From: Geojedonia litorea
GTDB lineage: Bacteria; Bacteroidota; Bacteroidia; Flavobacteriales; Flavobacteriaceae
Direction: 5' to 3'
Assembly: GCF_042654525.1 (NCBI RefSeq)
Contig: NZ_JBHSGP010000014.1
Location: 1,426,001-1,490,000, forward strand
Length of the DNA: 64,000 nucleotides
The notes under the pieces are model-generated. The model was given only the letters and a program-made list of their open reading frames with translations, had not been told where the DNA came from and ran no database searches. This document shows, piece by piece, positions 35,682 to 43,220 of this stretch (the stretch's first letter is position 1; every line of letters starts with the position of its first letter). The position numbers and the translations under genes are program-made.

Positions 35682-36296
35682 TTAATTAGATTTGGCACCT
35701 GCAAAAATTGACTCGTTTTTAATATGGTTGTAGGCATAATCAATTAAGGTTACAATTTCAGTTTGCTTATCAAACTCGATACGCAACCAACCAAAGTATA
35801 CCGCCTCATTTATTCTATTTTGTATGCCCACAATTTGTTTAGAATTTGCCCAGTTACCTTCATAAGAAGTCTCTCCATTGTTTAATGTGTTGCGTATCAC
35901 CAAAGCACTATGGTCACTTGTCCATCGTTGATTCGAGTTCAAATTAAAATCTATTCTTTCGCCTTCTAATTCTGCTATTAAAAGCCCCATATTAAGAAAA
36001 TTGGTATCAATGGCAGGCCCAGATTTAATTAGATTCTCACCAATTGGGTTTACGCCTGCATATAGGCGATCACCTTGACTATTGGCAGTGAGTTCTACAA
36101 ATATGGCAAAATCCACCTGTCCATCTTCCGACAGGTCTACAGCAATAGGAAGCTGGTCTCCTAGTTTTACAGAGCGACCATCTAATTTGTAAATTATGGT
36201 ATTACTTTGTGCCGGAGCATCATCCTCTTCTTTACATGCAGTAACGAACACACTTCCCAATATCAAAACAAACAAAAAACAAATTTTATAATTCAT
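35682..36296 (-). CDS. Lipoprotein of unknown function
   Basis: Starting at the ATG at 36296 the protein has 204 residues with signal peptide MNYKICFLFVLILGSVFVTAC (lipobox Cys21); an earlier in-frame ATG at 36329 would precede the signal by 11 residues. The mature part is beta-rich with no motif I recognise. It lies 55 bases after the MDR oxidoreductase gene on the same strand. Confidence 0.7.
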   Translation of the reverse strand: MNYKICFLFVLILGSVFVTACKEEDDAPAQSNTIIYKLDGRSVKLGDQLPIAVDLSEDGQVDFAIFVELTANSQGDRLYAGVNPIGENLIKSGPAIDTNFLNMGLLIAELEGERIDFNLNSNQRWTSDHSALVIRNTLNNGETSYEGNWANSKQIVGIQNRINEAVYFGWLRIEFDKQTEIVTLIDYAYNHIKNESIFAGAKSN

Positions 36297-36351
36297 AGGT
36301 TTTAGTGGGTTTAATGATTTATAATTCAATCCCTTTTAATAAAGCGTTACT

Positions 36352-37356
36352 CTATAATTCAATACACACTTTCCCAAAGTGACTTCCGTTTTTCAAATAC
36401 GAAAGTGCTTTTGGCACTTCAAGGAAAGGAAATACCTTGTTTATCACAGGTTTTACGGTATGAAGTTCCATTGCTGCTAGCATCCTTTGATACATGATGG
36501 TAGACCCTGTTTCTACTCCTTGAATTTTTGCTGCTTTATACATTATAGTTCCAGTATTTATTGAGCCAACGGTTTTGCCGTCAATTACACCAACCATGCT
36601 TATAATACCTTCGCTTTTAATGCATTTTAAGGATTCACTTATATGGCTTCCACCAACAACATCTACTACCTGATCAACACCTTGGCCTGACGTAATATTC
36701 ATTACTTCTTGTATCCAATCTTTATGGGTTTTATAGTTTATAGTATGATGAGCACCTAGTGCTTTGGCTTTTTTGAGCTTATCATCACTACTTGATGTTA
36801 TGATGATGTTATAACCTGCTAGTTTTGAAAACTGTAGTGCAAATAATGAAACACCACCGGTTCCAATAATTAAAATAGTATCTCCCAGTTTTAAGTTAGA
36901 TTGCTCTATAACGGCATTCCACGCCGTGAGAGCAGCCACAGGAAGCGTTGCAGCTTCTTTATAGCTCAAATAATCTGGGATTTTACAGAAGTAATTTTCT
37001 GGAAAGGCTACATATTCGGCTAAAACGCCATCTTTAGATGGTCCACCTATGGCAACATTTATTTTTTCAGGAGATAGTTTCCCTTGTTCCCAATTTGGAA
37101 CAATTAAACTAGTAACTCTATCGCCTACTTTAAATCTAGATGTATGTTTACCGATTTCAACTATTTCGCCAGCAGCATCCGAAAAGGGAATTCTACCTTC
37201 GCTTGGTTTCCAATGTGCAATTCCTTCAGTAACGAGCAAATCTCTATAATTTAAAGACAGGGCTTTGATCTGCACAAGTATCTCATCATTTTTGATTGTT
37301 GGAATGCCTTCTTCGGTTAAAACCAACTTATTGTTTTGAATTCTATATAGTTTCAT
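36352..37356 (-). CDS. MDR-family NAD(P)-dependent oxidoreductase
   Basis: The 334-residue protein is a medium-chain dehydrogenase/reductase of the zinc-independent quinone-oxidoreductase type. It has NYRDLLVTEG in the catalytic domain and a nucleotide-binding segment ILIIGTGGVSLFALQFSKLAG (GxGGV). The usual catalytic Cys and structural-zinc cysteines are absent. The substrate is probably an enone or quinone; not determinable here. The 185 bases upstream (37357-37541) show no gene or clear signal. Confidence 0.88.
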   Translation of the reverse strand: MKLYRIQNNKLVLTEEGIPTIKNDEILVQIKALSLNYRDLLVTEGIAHWKPSEGRIPFSDAAGEIVEIGKHTSRFKVGDRVTSLIVPNWEQGKLSPEKINVAIGGPSKDGVLAEYVAFPENYFCKIPDYLSYKEAATLPVAALTAWNAVIEQSNLKLGDTILIIGTGGVSLFALQFSKLAGYNIIITSSSDDKLKKAKALGAHHTINYKTHKDWIQEVMNITSGQGVDQVVDVVGGSHISESLKCIKSEGIISMVGVIDGKTVGSINTGTIMYKAAKIQGVETGSTIMYQRMLAAMELHTVKPVINKVFPFLEVPKALSYLKNGSHFGKVCIEL

Positions 37357-37541
37357 TGTTTATTTTTATTTTATAAAGTCATTTTCTTTTAAACCTTCTG
37401 TTATTAACTTCAACGCAACTAATTCATTTTTGATAACCCATTTCTATGTTTAGCCAGATAATTTAGTAGCGATGTTAAATGAATTGCGTTTAGTATTCTT
37501 TTTGACGCCTTTCATAGACTTTTTTATATAACATGTAAAGA

Positions 37542-38213
37542 TTACTTTTTTTCTGCCATGCGCTGTTCAAATTCAGCTGAAGTAATTCTACTATAGCCTA
37601 CGGGTTTTTGAAAACTGTCATTTGGAAGATAATCAGATACTTCCTTTGCTTTAATAATTATTGTTGTTTCGGGGTTATAAATGGTCATTTCTAAAGGGTA
37701 TCCTTCCAACTTTAAGCCATTGTCTTTAACTTGTAAGCTCTTGGGATTAAGCTTATTAGTGATATAGAAAACAGAACTATTACCATCCTTGTAGGTAATA
37801 TTTGCTCTATAACATTTATAACCTAAAATTGTTTTGCTGTCTTTTTTATCGTATTTGATGGTTTCAACGTCCTGAAATCGTATAAATAAAACATCTACAT
37901 CATTATCTTCATTAGCATCAGTGATTTCATATTTTTCGCCCAATAGATCTATATACATGGAATTGCTATGCTTGTTGGTGTATGAGAATATACGTTTTAC
38001 AATCATCATACCACCCATCATATTTATTACTAATGTAGAGTGTTCTTGGTTAAAATAGTTCGTAATGACGAAATTGAGCATTGCACCTGTTATTTCATCG
38101 TCACTCGAGACTGTAAAAATTACAGATCCATTGTTCATTTTTTGACCTACTGCAGAAATAGGTGCCAATAACAAAAGTAAAAGGCATAGGTAAAGAGATT
38201 TTAGTGTGTTCAT
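37542..38213 (-). CDS. Exported protein of unknown function (DUF4412-like)
   Basis: The 223-residue protein has a signal peptide (MNTLKSLYLCLLLLLLAPISAVGQ). The mature part has the look of GLPGLI/DUF4412 proteins: KTILGYKCYRANITYKDGNSSVFYITNKLNP, where a cysteine follows ILGY. Such proteins are periplasmic beta-rich proteins with no established function. The 154 bases before it (38214-38367) carry no recognised signal. Confidence 0.65.
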   Translation of the reverse strand: MNTLKSLYLCLLLLLLAPISAVGQKMNNGSVIFTVSSDDEITGAMLNFVITNYFNQEHSTLVINMMGGMMIVKRIFSYTNKHSNSMYIDLLGEKYEITDANEDNDVDVLFIRFQDVETIKYDKKDSKTILGYKCYRANITYKDGNSSVFYITNKLNPKSLQVKDNGLKLEGYPLEMTIYNPETTIIIKAKEVSDYLPNDSFQKPVGYSRITSAEFEQRMAEKK

Positions 38214-38367
38214 AAACTGAAGAAATAAATTTGAGATTAAAAATGTAATCCTAATTTAAAATTTATTTTCTTTAGTTTTACATGCTTCAGAATTTTTTTT
38301 TATTGCAGATAAAAATTGTGAATCAGTAGTGTTTTAGGCTTCTAAACATGGTATCTAGATGCCCTTA

Positions 38368-38820
38368 TTAAAGATGTAATTTCATCCCTTCATGCGAGGC
38401 TACAAACCCCAACCCTTCGTAGAATTTAATGGCATCGGGTCTTTTCTTGTCGGTAGTAAGTTGCAGCACATGTGCTTGCTTTTCTTTGGCGCGTTTAATA
38501 GCCCATTCCATCATGGTTTTGCCAATGCCAAGTCCTCTGTGGTCTTTTCTAATGCGAACCGCTTCAATTTGGGCGCGAATACCGCCACGGTAGGTGAGGT
38601 ATTGTATAAAGGACAACTGTAAGGTTCCAATGATTTCGGAAGTATCGTTTTCCACGACCATAAGTTCTTGGTTGGGATCGGCATTGATTTTTTCAAAGGC
38701 CTTGAGATAAGATTGAGGTAAAGGGATTTGATAGTTTTCACGAGTCATGCCCAATTTGTCATCAGCCAGCAGTTGAACTAGGATTGGAACATCGTTTAAA
38801 GTCGCTTTTCTAAAAATCAT
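38368..38820 (-). CDS. GNAT-family N-acetyltransferase
   Basis: This 150-residue single-domain acetyltransferase has the acetyl-CoA loop RIRKDHRGLGIGKTMMEWAI (Q/R-x-x-G-x-G/A as RGLGIG), followed by LQLTTDKKRPDAIKFYEGLGF. The substrate is unknown. Confidence 0.92.
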   Translation of the reverse strand: MIFRKATLNDVPILVQLLADDKLGMTRENYQIPLPQSYLKAFEKINADPNQELMVVENDTSEIIGTLQLSFIQYLTYRGGIRAQIEAVRIRKDHRGLGIGKTMMEWAIKRAKEKQAHVLQLTTDKKRPDAIKFYEGLGFVASHEGMKLHL

Positions 38821-38890
38821 TAGGTGTTGACAAGGTCGCTTGTGTATGCTCTAATATAACAATAATAACTAAACCTGATAAACTAAGTCA

Positions 38891-40123
38891 CTAGCGCATC
38901 AAATTCTTCACACGCTGAAAAAGAGTAGGATGCGAATAGTGCATAAACACATATGCCGGATGTGGTGTTAGGTTGCTCAGACTATTTTTTGAAAGTTTTT
39001 TTAAGGAACTCACCAAAGGTTCGGCCTTATAGGTGGTCTTGGCATAATCATCGGCCTGATATTCAAACTTGCGGGAAAAATGGTTCATGACCAATCCGGT
39101 AAGTTCCGAAATAGGCGCGTATAGTAATCCAAAGGCAATCAAACCGACATGGAAACTAGGTGTAGCAACACCAAGGGCGTTCGATAATAAAGGGTTTGCA
39201 ATAAATACCGATAGGATGTATAATGTAACGCCAGTAAGCAAGATAGAAGCTATCAAATTAAAAATAATATGCTTCTTTTTATAATGTCCGACTTCATGGG
39301 CCAAAACCGCTACAATTTCATCTTCCTCCAAATCATTGATCAAAGTGTCGTAAAGGGTGACGCGCTTTTCATTACCAAATCCAGAAAAGTAAGCATTAGC
39401 CTTGGTACTTCGTTTAGAACCGTCAATGACAAATATTTTGTCCAATTGAAACCCAACCGATTGAGCATAGGTTGATATCTTGTCGCGCAAACTACCGTTT
39501 TCTAGCGGGGTTTGTTTATTAAATAACGGGACAATAAGTCTGGAATAGAACATGTTCATGAACACTGTAAATAGCGCGATGACACCCCAGGCATATAGCC
39601 AAAATTGTGATTGAGTGAGTTGGTAGATATAGATAATTAATGCCAAGATACTACCGCCTATAATAACCATCATTACAAGGCCTTTGATTTTATCGAGGAT
39701 AAAGGTTTTTATAGTAGTTTTGTTAAACCCGAAACGTTCTTCGATAACAAAAGTCTTATAATATGAAAATGGCGTATTGATGAGGTCACTACCCAGCATA
39801 ATTATGCCAAAAAAGAGCAGTCCTACAACAACGGGATGGTCACTGTAACTTCGCGCAATTTGGTCTACATAATCAAAACCGTCCAAGATTAAAAACCCTA
39901 AAGTGAGGGCTACAGAGAAGGCAGAGGTCCAGACCCCGAACTTGTAATTCACTTTTTTATAAGCCTGTGAATTTTGATACTCTTCGGTCTCGTAAACATC
40001 TTGTAAAGCTTCAGGTATGGGGTCGTTAAAGTGCTTTGCGTTCAAGGCGTCAATAACTTTATCAACGATAAAATCGATACTTATGATGGCAATGATGATG
40101 TAAAAAAGAAGGGTGGAAGTCAT
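38891..40123 (-). CDS. M48-family membrane metalloprotease (Ste24/CAAX-protease-like)
   Basis: The 410-residue protein has several membrane helices and the zinc-binding HEVGH (276-280), with the third ligand probably in EYQADDYA near residue 355. The N-terminal segment NTPFSYYKTFVIEERFGFNKTT is typical of the Ste24 branch. Bacterial members degrade damaged membrane proteins; prenylated substrates are not expected. It lies 31 bases after the RNA methyltransferase stop, across a short repeat. Confidence 0.93.
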   Translation of the reverse strand: MTSTLLFYIIIAIISIDFIVDKVIDALNAKHFNDPIPEALQDVYETEEYQNSQAYKKVNYKFGVWTSAFSVALTLGFLILDGFDYVDQIARSYSDHPVVVGLLFFGIIMLGSDLINTPFSYYKTFVIEERFGFNKTTIKTFILDKIKGLVMMVIIGGSILALIIYIYQLTQSQFWLYAWGVIALFTVFMNMFYSRLIVPLFNKQTPLENGSLRDKISTYAQSVGFQLDKIFVIDGSKRSTKANAYFSGFGNEKRVTLYDTLINDLEEDEIVAVLAHEVGHYKKKHIIFNLIASILLTGVTLYILSVFIANPLLSNALGVATPSFHVGLIAFGLLYAPISELTGLVMNHFSRKFEYQADDYAKTTYKAEPLVSSLKKLSKNSLSNLTPHPAYVFMHYSHPTLFQRVKNLMR

Positions 40124-40138
40124 ATAAGTTATTTTTTT

Positions 40139-40182
40139 GGCTATTGGCTATTGGCTATTGGCTATTATCAATTGTCAATTGT
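40139..40182. repeat. Short tandem repeat GGCTATT x4 plus TCAATTG x2
   Basis: GGCTATT is repeated four times without a break (40139-40166), then TCAATTG occurs twice (40168-40174 and 40175-40181). The array overlaps the 3' end of the RNA methyltransferase gene and supplies its last residues (QLTIDNSQ) and stop codon. A related pattern of AATTGACAGTTAGC appears near 60920. Confidence 0.85.
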
Positions 40183-40967
40183 CTCTGCCTTATCGCTTCA
40201 AATATAAGGATTCCTGCAGCTACAGATACATTCATTGAATCGATTTCACCCTGCATAGGGATGATAATGTTTTGGGTGGATTGCTGTAGCCATTCATCGC
40301 TTAAACCCGTGGCTTCGGTTCCCACTACCAAAGCGGTTGGTCCCGTATAATCTTGCGAAGTATACACTTCTGAAGCTTGTAAAGAGGCACAGTACATGGC
40401 TATCTTATTAGTTTTTAAAAATGAAATAATCTCTGCAGTGCTTCCCATGGCGACAGGCTTGGTAAATACGCAACCCACACTAGAACGAATGATATTAGGA
40501 TTATATAGATCGGTTTTCGGATTGGCTATCAATACGGCATCCACATTAGCCGCATCAGCAGTGCGAAGTAGTGCCCCTATATTGCCTGGTTTTTCAGGAG
40601 CTTCAGCTACCAATACTAAGGGCTGCTTTGAATGGAGTTGTAAGGTGTTTAGGTCATGGGATTTTGCTTGGGCTACGGCCAAAACACCTTCCGTAGTTTC
40701 TCTATGCGCTAATTTTTGATAGACTTCCTTTGAAATAGATACAAGGTCTATTTGCGGATGCATTAAATGGCTTAATTGAGCTTCTGAAATCAAATCGGGG
40801 CAAAACAATAGGGTTTCAAGAGTATAATCACTTTTGATAGCAAGACTAATTTCACGAAGGCCTTCAATAATAAAAAGTCCACTTTTTCGGCGTTCACGCG
40901 ATTTTTCCTTAAGCTGAACCAGCTGTTTTATATAGGAGTTTTGAGTACTTGAGATTTCCTTTAGCAT
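40155..40967 (-). CDS. TrmH/SpoU-family RNA 2'-O-methyltransferase
   Basis: The 270-residue protein carries the three SPOUT motifs: EKPGNIGALLRTADA (motif 1, near 123-137), VVGTEATGLSDEW (motif 2) and IPMQGEIDSMNVSVAAGILIFEA (motif 3). The N-terminus (STQNSYIKQLVQLKEKSRERR) is the RNA-binding L30e-like part seen in 23S rRNA enzymes. The target nucleotide is unknown. The C-terminal eight or nine residues are encoded by the tandem repeat and are probably not functional. Confidence 0.92.
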   Translation of the reverse strand: MLKEISSTQNSYIKQLVQLKEKSRERRKSGLFIIEGLREISLAIKSDYTLETLLFCPDLISEAQLSHLMHPQIDLVSISKEVYQKLAHRETTEGVLAVAQAKSHDLNTLQLHSKQPLVLVAEAPEKPGNIGALLRTADAANVDAVLIANPKTDLYNPNIIRSSVGCVFTKPVAMGSTAEIISFLKTNKIAMYCASLQASEVYTSQDYTGPTALVVGTEATGLSDEWLQQSTQNIIIPMQGEIDSMNVSVAAGILIFEAIRQRQLTIDNSQ

Positions 40968-41075
40968 AGTAATCGCAAAAGTAAACGATTTGTTTGTAAT
41001 TTACACGGCATGCTCCCGACAAAGGGCAGGAAACCTAAAAATCAAATACCAAATTCCAAAAAACAAAAAATCGAG

Positions 41076-41870
41076 ATGATGAAATTAAAAATTCTTTTAC
41101 TGGCTAGTATATTAACACTTTCGGCTTGTAAAGACAAAACCGCTAAAGTTTTAGATTATCAAACTGAAGATTTAGATGTGACCACAAGTATCTATCCAGA
41201 GGCGATGACTAAAGTGTTTGACGCTCATGGTGGTGTTGACCAATGGAAACAGATGAAGACCTTAACATTTACAATGCCTAAAGAAACAGGCAATGAGATC
41301 ACTACAACCGATCTAAAATCACGAAAGGCACATATTGACATGCCACATCATCAGCTAGGATTTGATGGTCAAGAAGTATGGTTACTGAATAAAGATACCT
41401 CTAAGTATGAAGGTAACCCTAGATTTTATTACAACCTTATGTTCTATTTCTATGCGATGCCTTTTGTTTTAAGCGATGATGGAATTATTTTCACTGATGT
41501 TGAGCCCTTGGTGGTAGACGGTACATCGCATCCAGGTATTAAAGTTAGTTATGAAAGCGGGGTAGGTGAATCACCTGAAGATGAGTATATCCTCTATTAT
41601 CATCCAGAAACTCACGCCATGACCTGGTTGGGTTATACGGTCACTTATTTTACCAAAGAAAAGAGCAAAGAATTTCATTATATTAAATATGCCGATTGGC
41701 AAACTGTTAACGGATTGGTATTGCCAAAGACCTTAGAGTGGTACACGGTTGAGAATAATGTACCTACTACAATTCGTAAAGCTGTGAACTTTACGGATGT
41801 GCAATTAGATGAGAAGGCATTAGATCCCGAAAGGTATGTCAAACCTGAAGATGCACAGGTTATAGAATAA
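41076..41870 (+). CDS. Lipoprotein, DUF6503-like
   Basis: From the ATG at 41076 the protein has 264 residues with signal peptide MMKLKILLLASILTLSAC (lipobox Cys18). A longer frame from 41010 adds 22 polar residues and is rejected. The mature part starts with a helix (AMTKVFDAHGGVDQWKQMKTLTF) of the type seen in LolA-like periplasmic proteins, followed by beta strands. Function unknown. It is a single-gene unit ending in a shared terminator. Confidence 0.75.
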   Translation: MMKLKILLLASILTLSACKDKTAKVLDYQTEDLDVTTSIYPEAMTKVFDAHGGVDQWKQMKTLTFTMPKETGNEITTTDLKSRKAHIDMPHHQLGFDGQEVWLLNKDTSKYEGNPRFYYNLMFYFYAMPFVLSDDGIIFTDVEPLVVDGTSHPGIKVSYESGVGESPEDEYILYYHPETHAMTWLGYTVTYFTKEKSKEFHYIKYADWQTVNGLVLPKTLEWYTVENNVPTTIRKAVNFTDVQLDEKALDPERYVKPEDAQVIE

Positions 41871-41897
41871 AAAAAGCGAGCCAAATGGCTCGCTTTT
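41871..41897. terminator. Bidirectional terminator between convergent genes
   Basis: AAAAGCGAGCCA / TGGCTCGCTTTT (41872-41883 and 41886-41897) with a minimal loop; A and T runs on both sides allow function for the lipoprotein gene (+) and the amidohydrolase gene (-). Confidence 0.88.
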
Positions 41898-41904
41898 CTT
41901 TTTA

Positions 41905-43209
41905 TTACTTTTCTGATTTTACTTTATCCAAATACCGATGCCATAATTCAGTTTGGTGGGTTTCTAAACTCACCAAGCGGCCATCAATAAAGGCATGTGT
42001 AACTTGATTGGTTCGCATATCTAAAGCATCACCTTCGCTAATAAATAGTGTGGCACTTTTACCTTGTGTTAAGCTACCATAAGCATCATCAATGCCTAAT
42101 ATTTTAGCCGGATTAAGCGTGATAAGCTGTAAAGCCTGCTCTTTGGTTAAACCGTGGGCCACTGTTGTCCCTGCATAAAATGGTAAGTTACGAGCATTCA
42201 TACGTTCCATTTGTCCGCTTACTTGCAAAGCAACAGTAACGCCTTTATTAACAAGTAAGGTGGCCAATTTATAAGGTTGGTCGTAATCGTCATCCTCGCG
42301 CTCTGGTCTGGAGTGCACACGTTGTAACAATACAGGAATGTTGTTTTGTTTTAGCTTGTCGGCCACTTTATCGGCTTCATAACCACCAACTATTACCATA
42401 TGTTTAATTCCGTTTTCCTTTGAAAAGTTAATGGCGTCTGTAATTCCTTTTTCATCTTCAACATGGATATATAGCTTTTTAGAACCATCAAATATCCCTA
42501 CAGTAGCTTTAAATGGGAGGTTCTTTACCGATTGATCGCCATTGGCATAGGCTTTACTTTGGTTAAAATAATTATGAATTTCGGTCACCTGATCTTCATA
42601 CTTATCGTTAATCTTTAAACCTGGATCTTCACCCATCCACCAACGACCTCTGGTAAAAGTGCTAGGCCAATTCAAGTGAATGCCATCGTCAATCTTCACT
42701 GCTGAATCTTCCCAGTTCCATGCATCAAATTGAACAATCGATGAGGTTCCTGATATCACACCACCTCGTGGCGTGACCTGACCTAACAATACACCATTAG
42801 GACGCATAGACTCCACAACTTGAGATTCGGCGTTGTAAGCAATTAAACTTCTAATATGTGGGTTCCAATCACCAAGTTCAGAGTCATCATCCGTGGCACG
42901 AACGGCATCAATTTCTACCAATCCTAAAGTAGTATTAGGCACAATGATACCTGGATATACGTGTTTGCCTTGGGCATTGATGACTTCCAATCCGGTCATA
43001 TCTACGCGAACAACGGTAGCATCGGCAACCGTGGTTAATTTTCCGTCTTTAAAAATAATAAGACTATTCTCTATTACATTGCCGTCACCTATATGAGCCG
43101 TAGCCCCTGTAATGGCAATGTCCTTTGTTTGTTTTGGTGCAGGTGTTTGCTGTGCTATGGCTATGGAAGCACACAACATCAGAACTGCTAATATTTTAAA
43201 TCTTTTCAT
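41905..43209 (-). CDS. Amidohydrolase-family exported protein, metal motif lost
   Basis: The 434-residue protein has a signal peptide (MKRFKILAVLMLCASIAIAQ) and the composite-domain start of amidohydrolases (ITGATAHIGDGNVIENSLIIFKDGKL), plus the C-terminal LITLNPAKILGIDDAYGSLTQGKSATLFI. The motif that should read PGxIDxHxH is PGIIVPNTTLG, with Asn92 and Thr94 in place of both metal-binding histidines. It is probably a non-catalytic paralogue working with the larger gene 11 bases upstream. Confidence 0.85.
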   Translation of the reverse strand: MKRFKILAVLMLCASIAIAQQTPAPKQTKDIAITGATAHIGDGNVIENSLIIFKDGKLTTVADATVVRVDMTGLEVINAQGKHVYPGIIVPNTTLGLVEIDAVRATDDDSELGDWNPHIRSLIAYNAESQVVESMRPNGVLLGQVTPRGGVISGTSSIVQFDAWNWEDSAVKIDDGIHLNWPSTFTRGRWWMGEDPGLKINDKYEDQVTEIHNYFNQSKAYANGDQSVKNLPFKATVGIFDGSKKLYIHVEDEKGITDAINFSKENGIKHMVIVGGYEADKVADKLKQNNIPVLLQRVHSRPEREDDDYDQPYKLATLLVNKGVTVALQVSGQMERMNARNLPFYAGTTVAHGLTKEQALQLITLNPAKILGIDDAYGSLTQGKSATLFISEGDALDMRTNQVTHAFIDGRLVSLETHQTELWHRYLDKVKSEK

Positions 43210-43220
43210 CTGGTTTTAGT

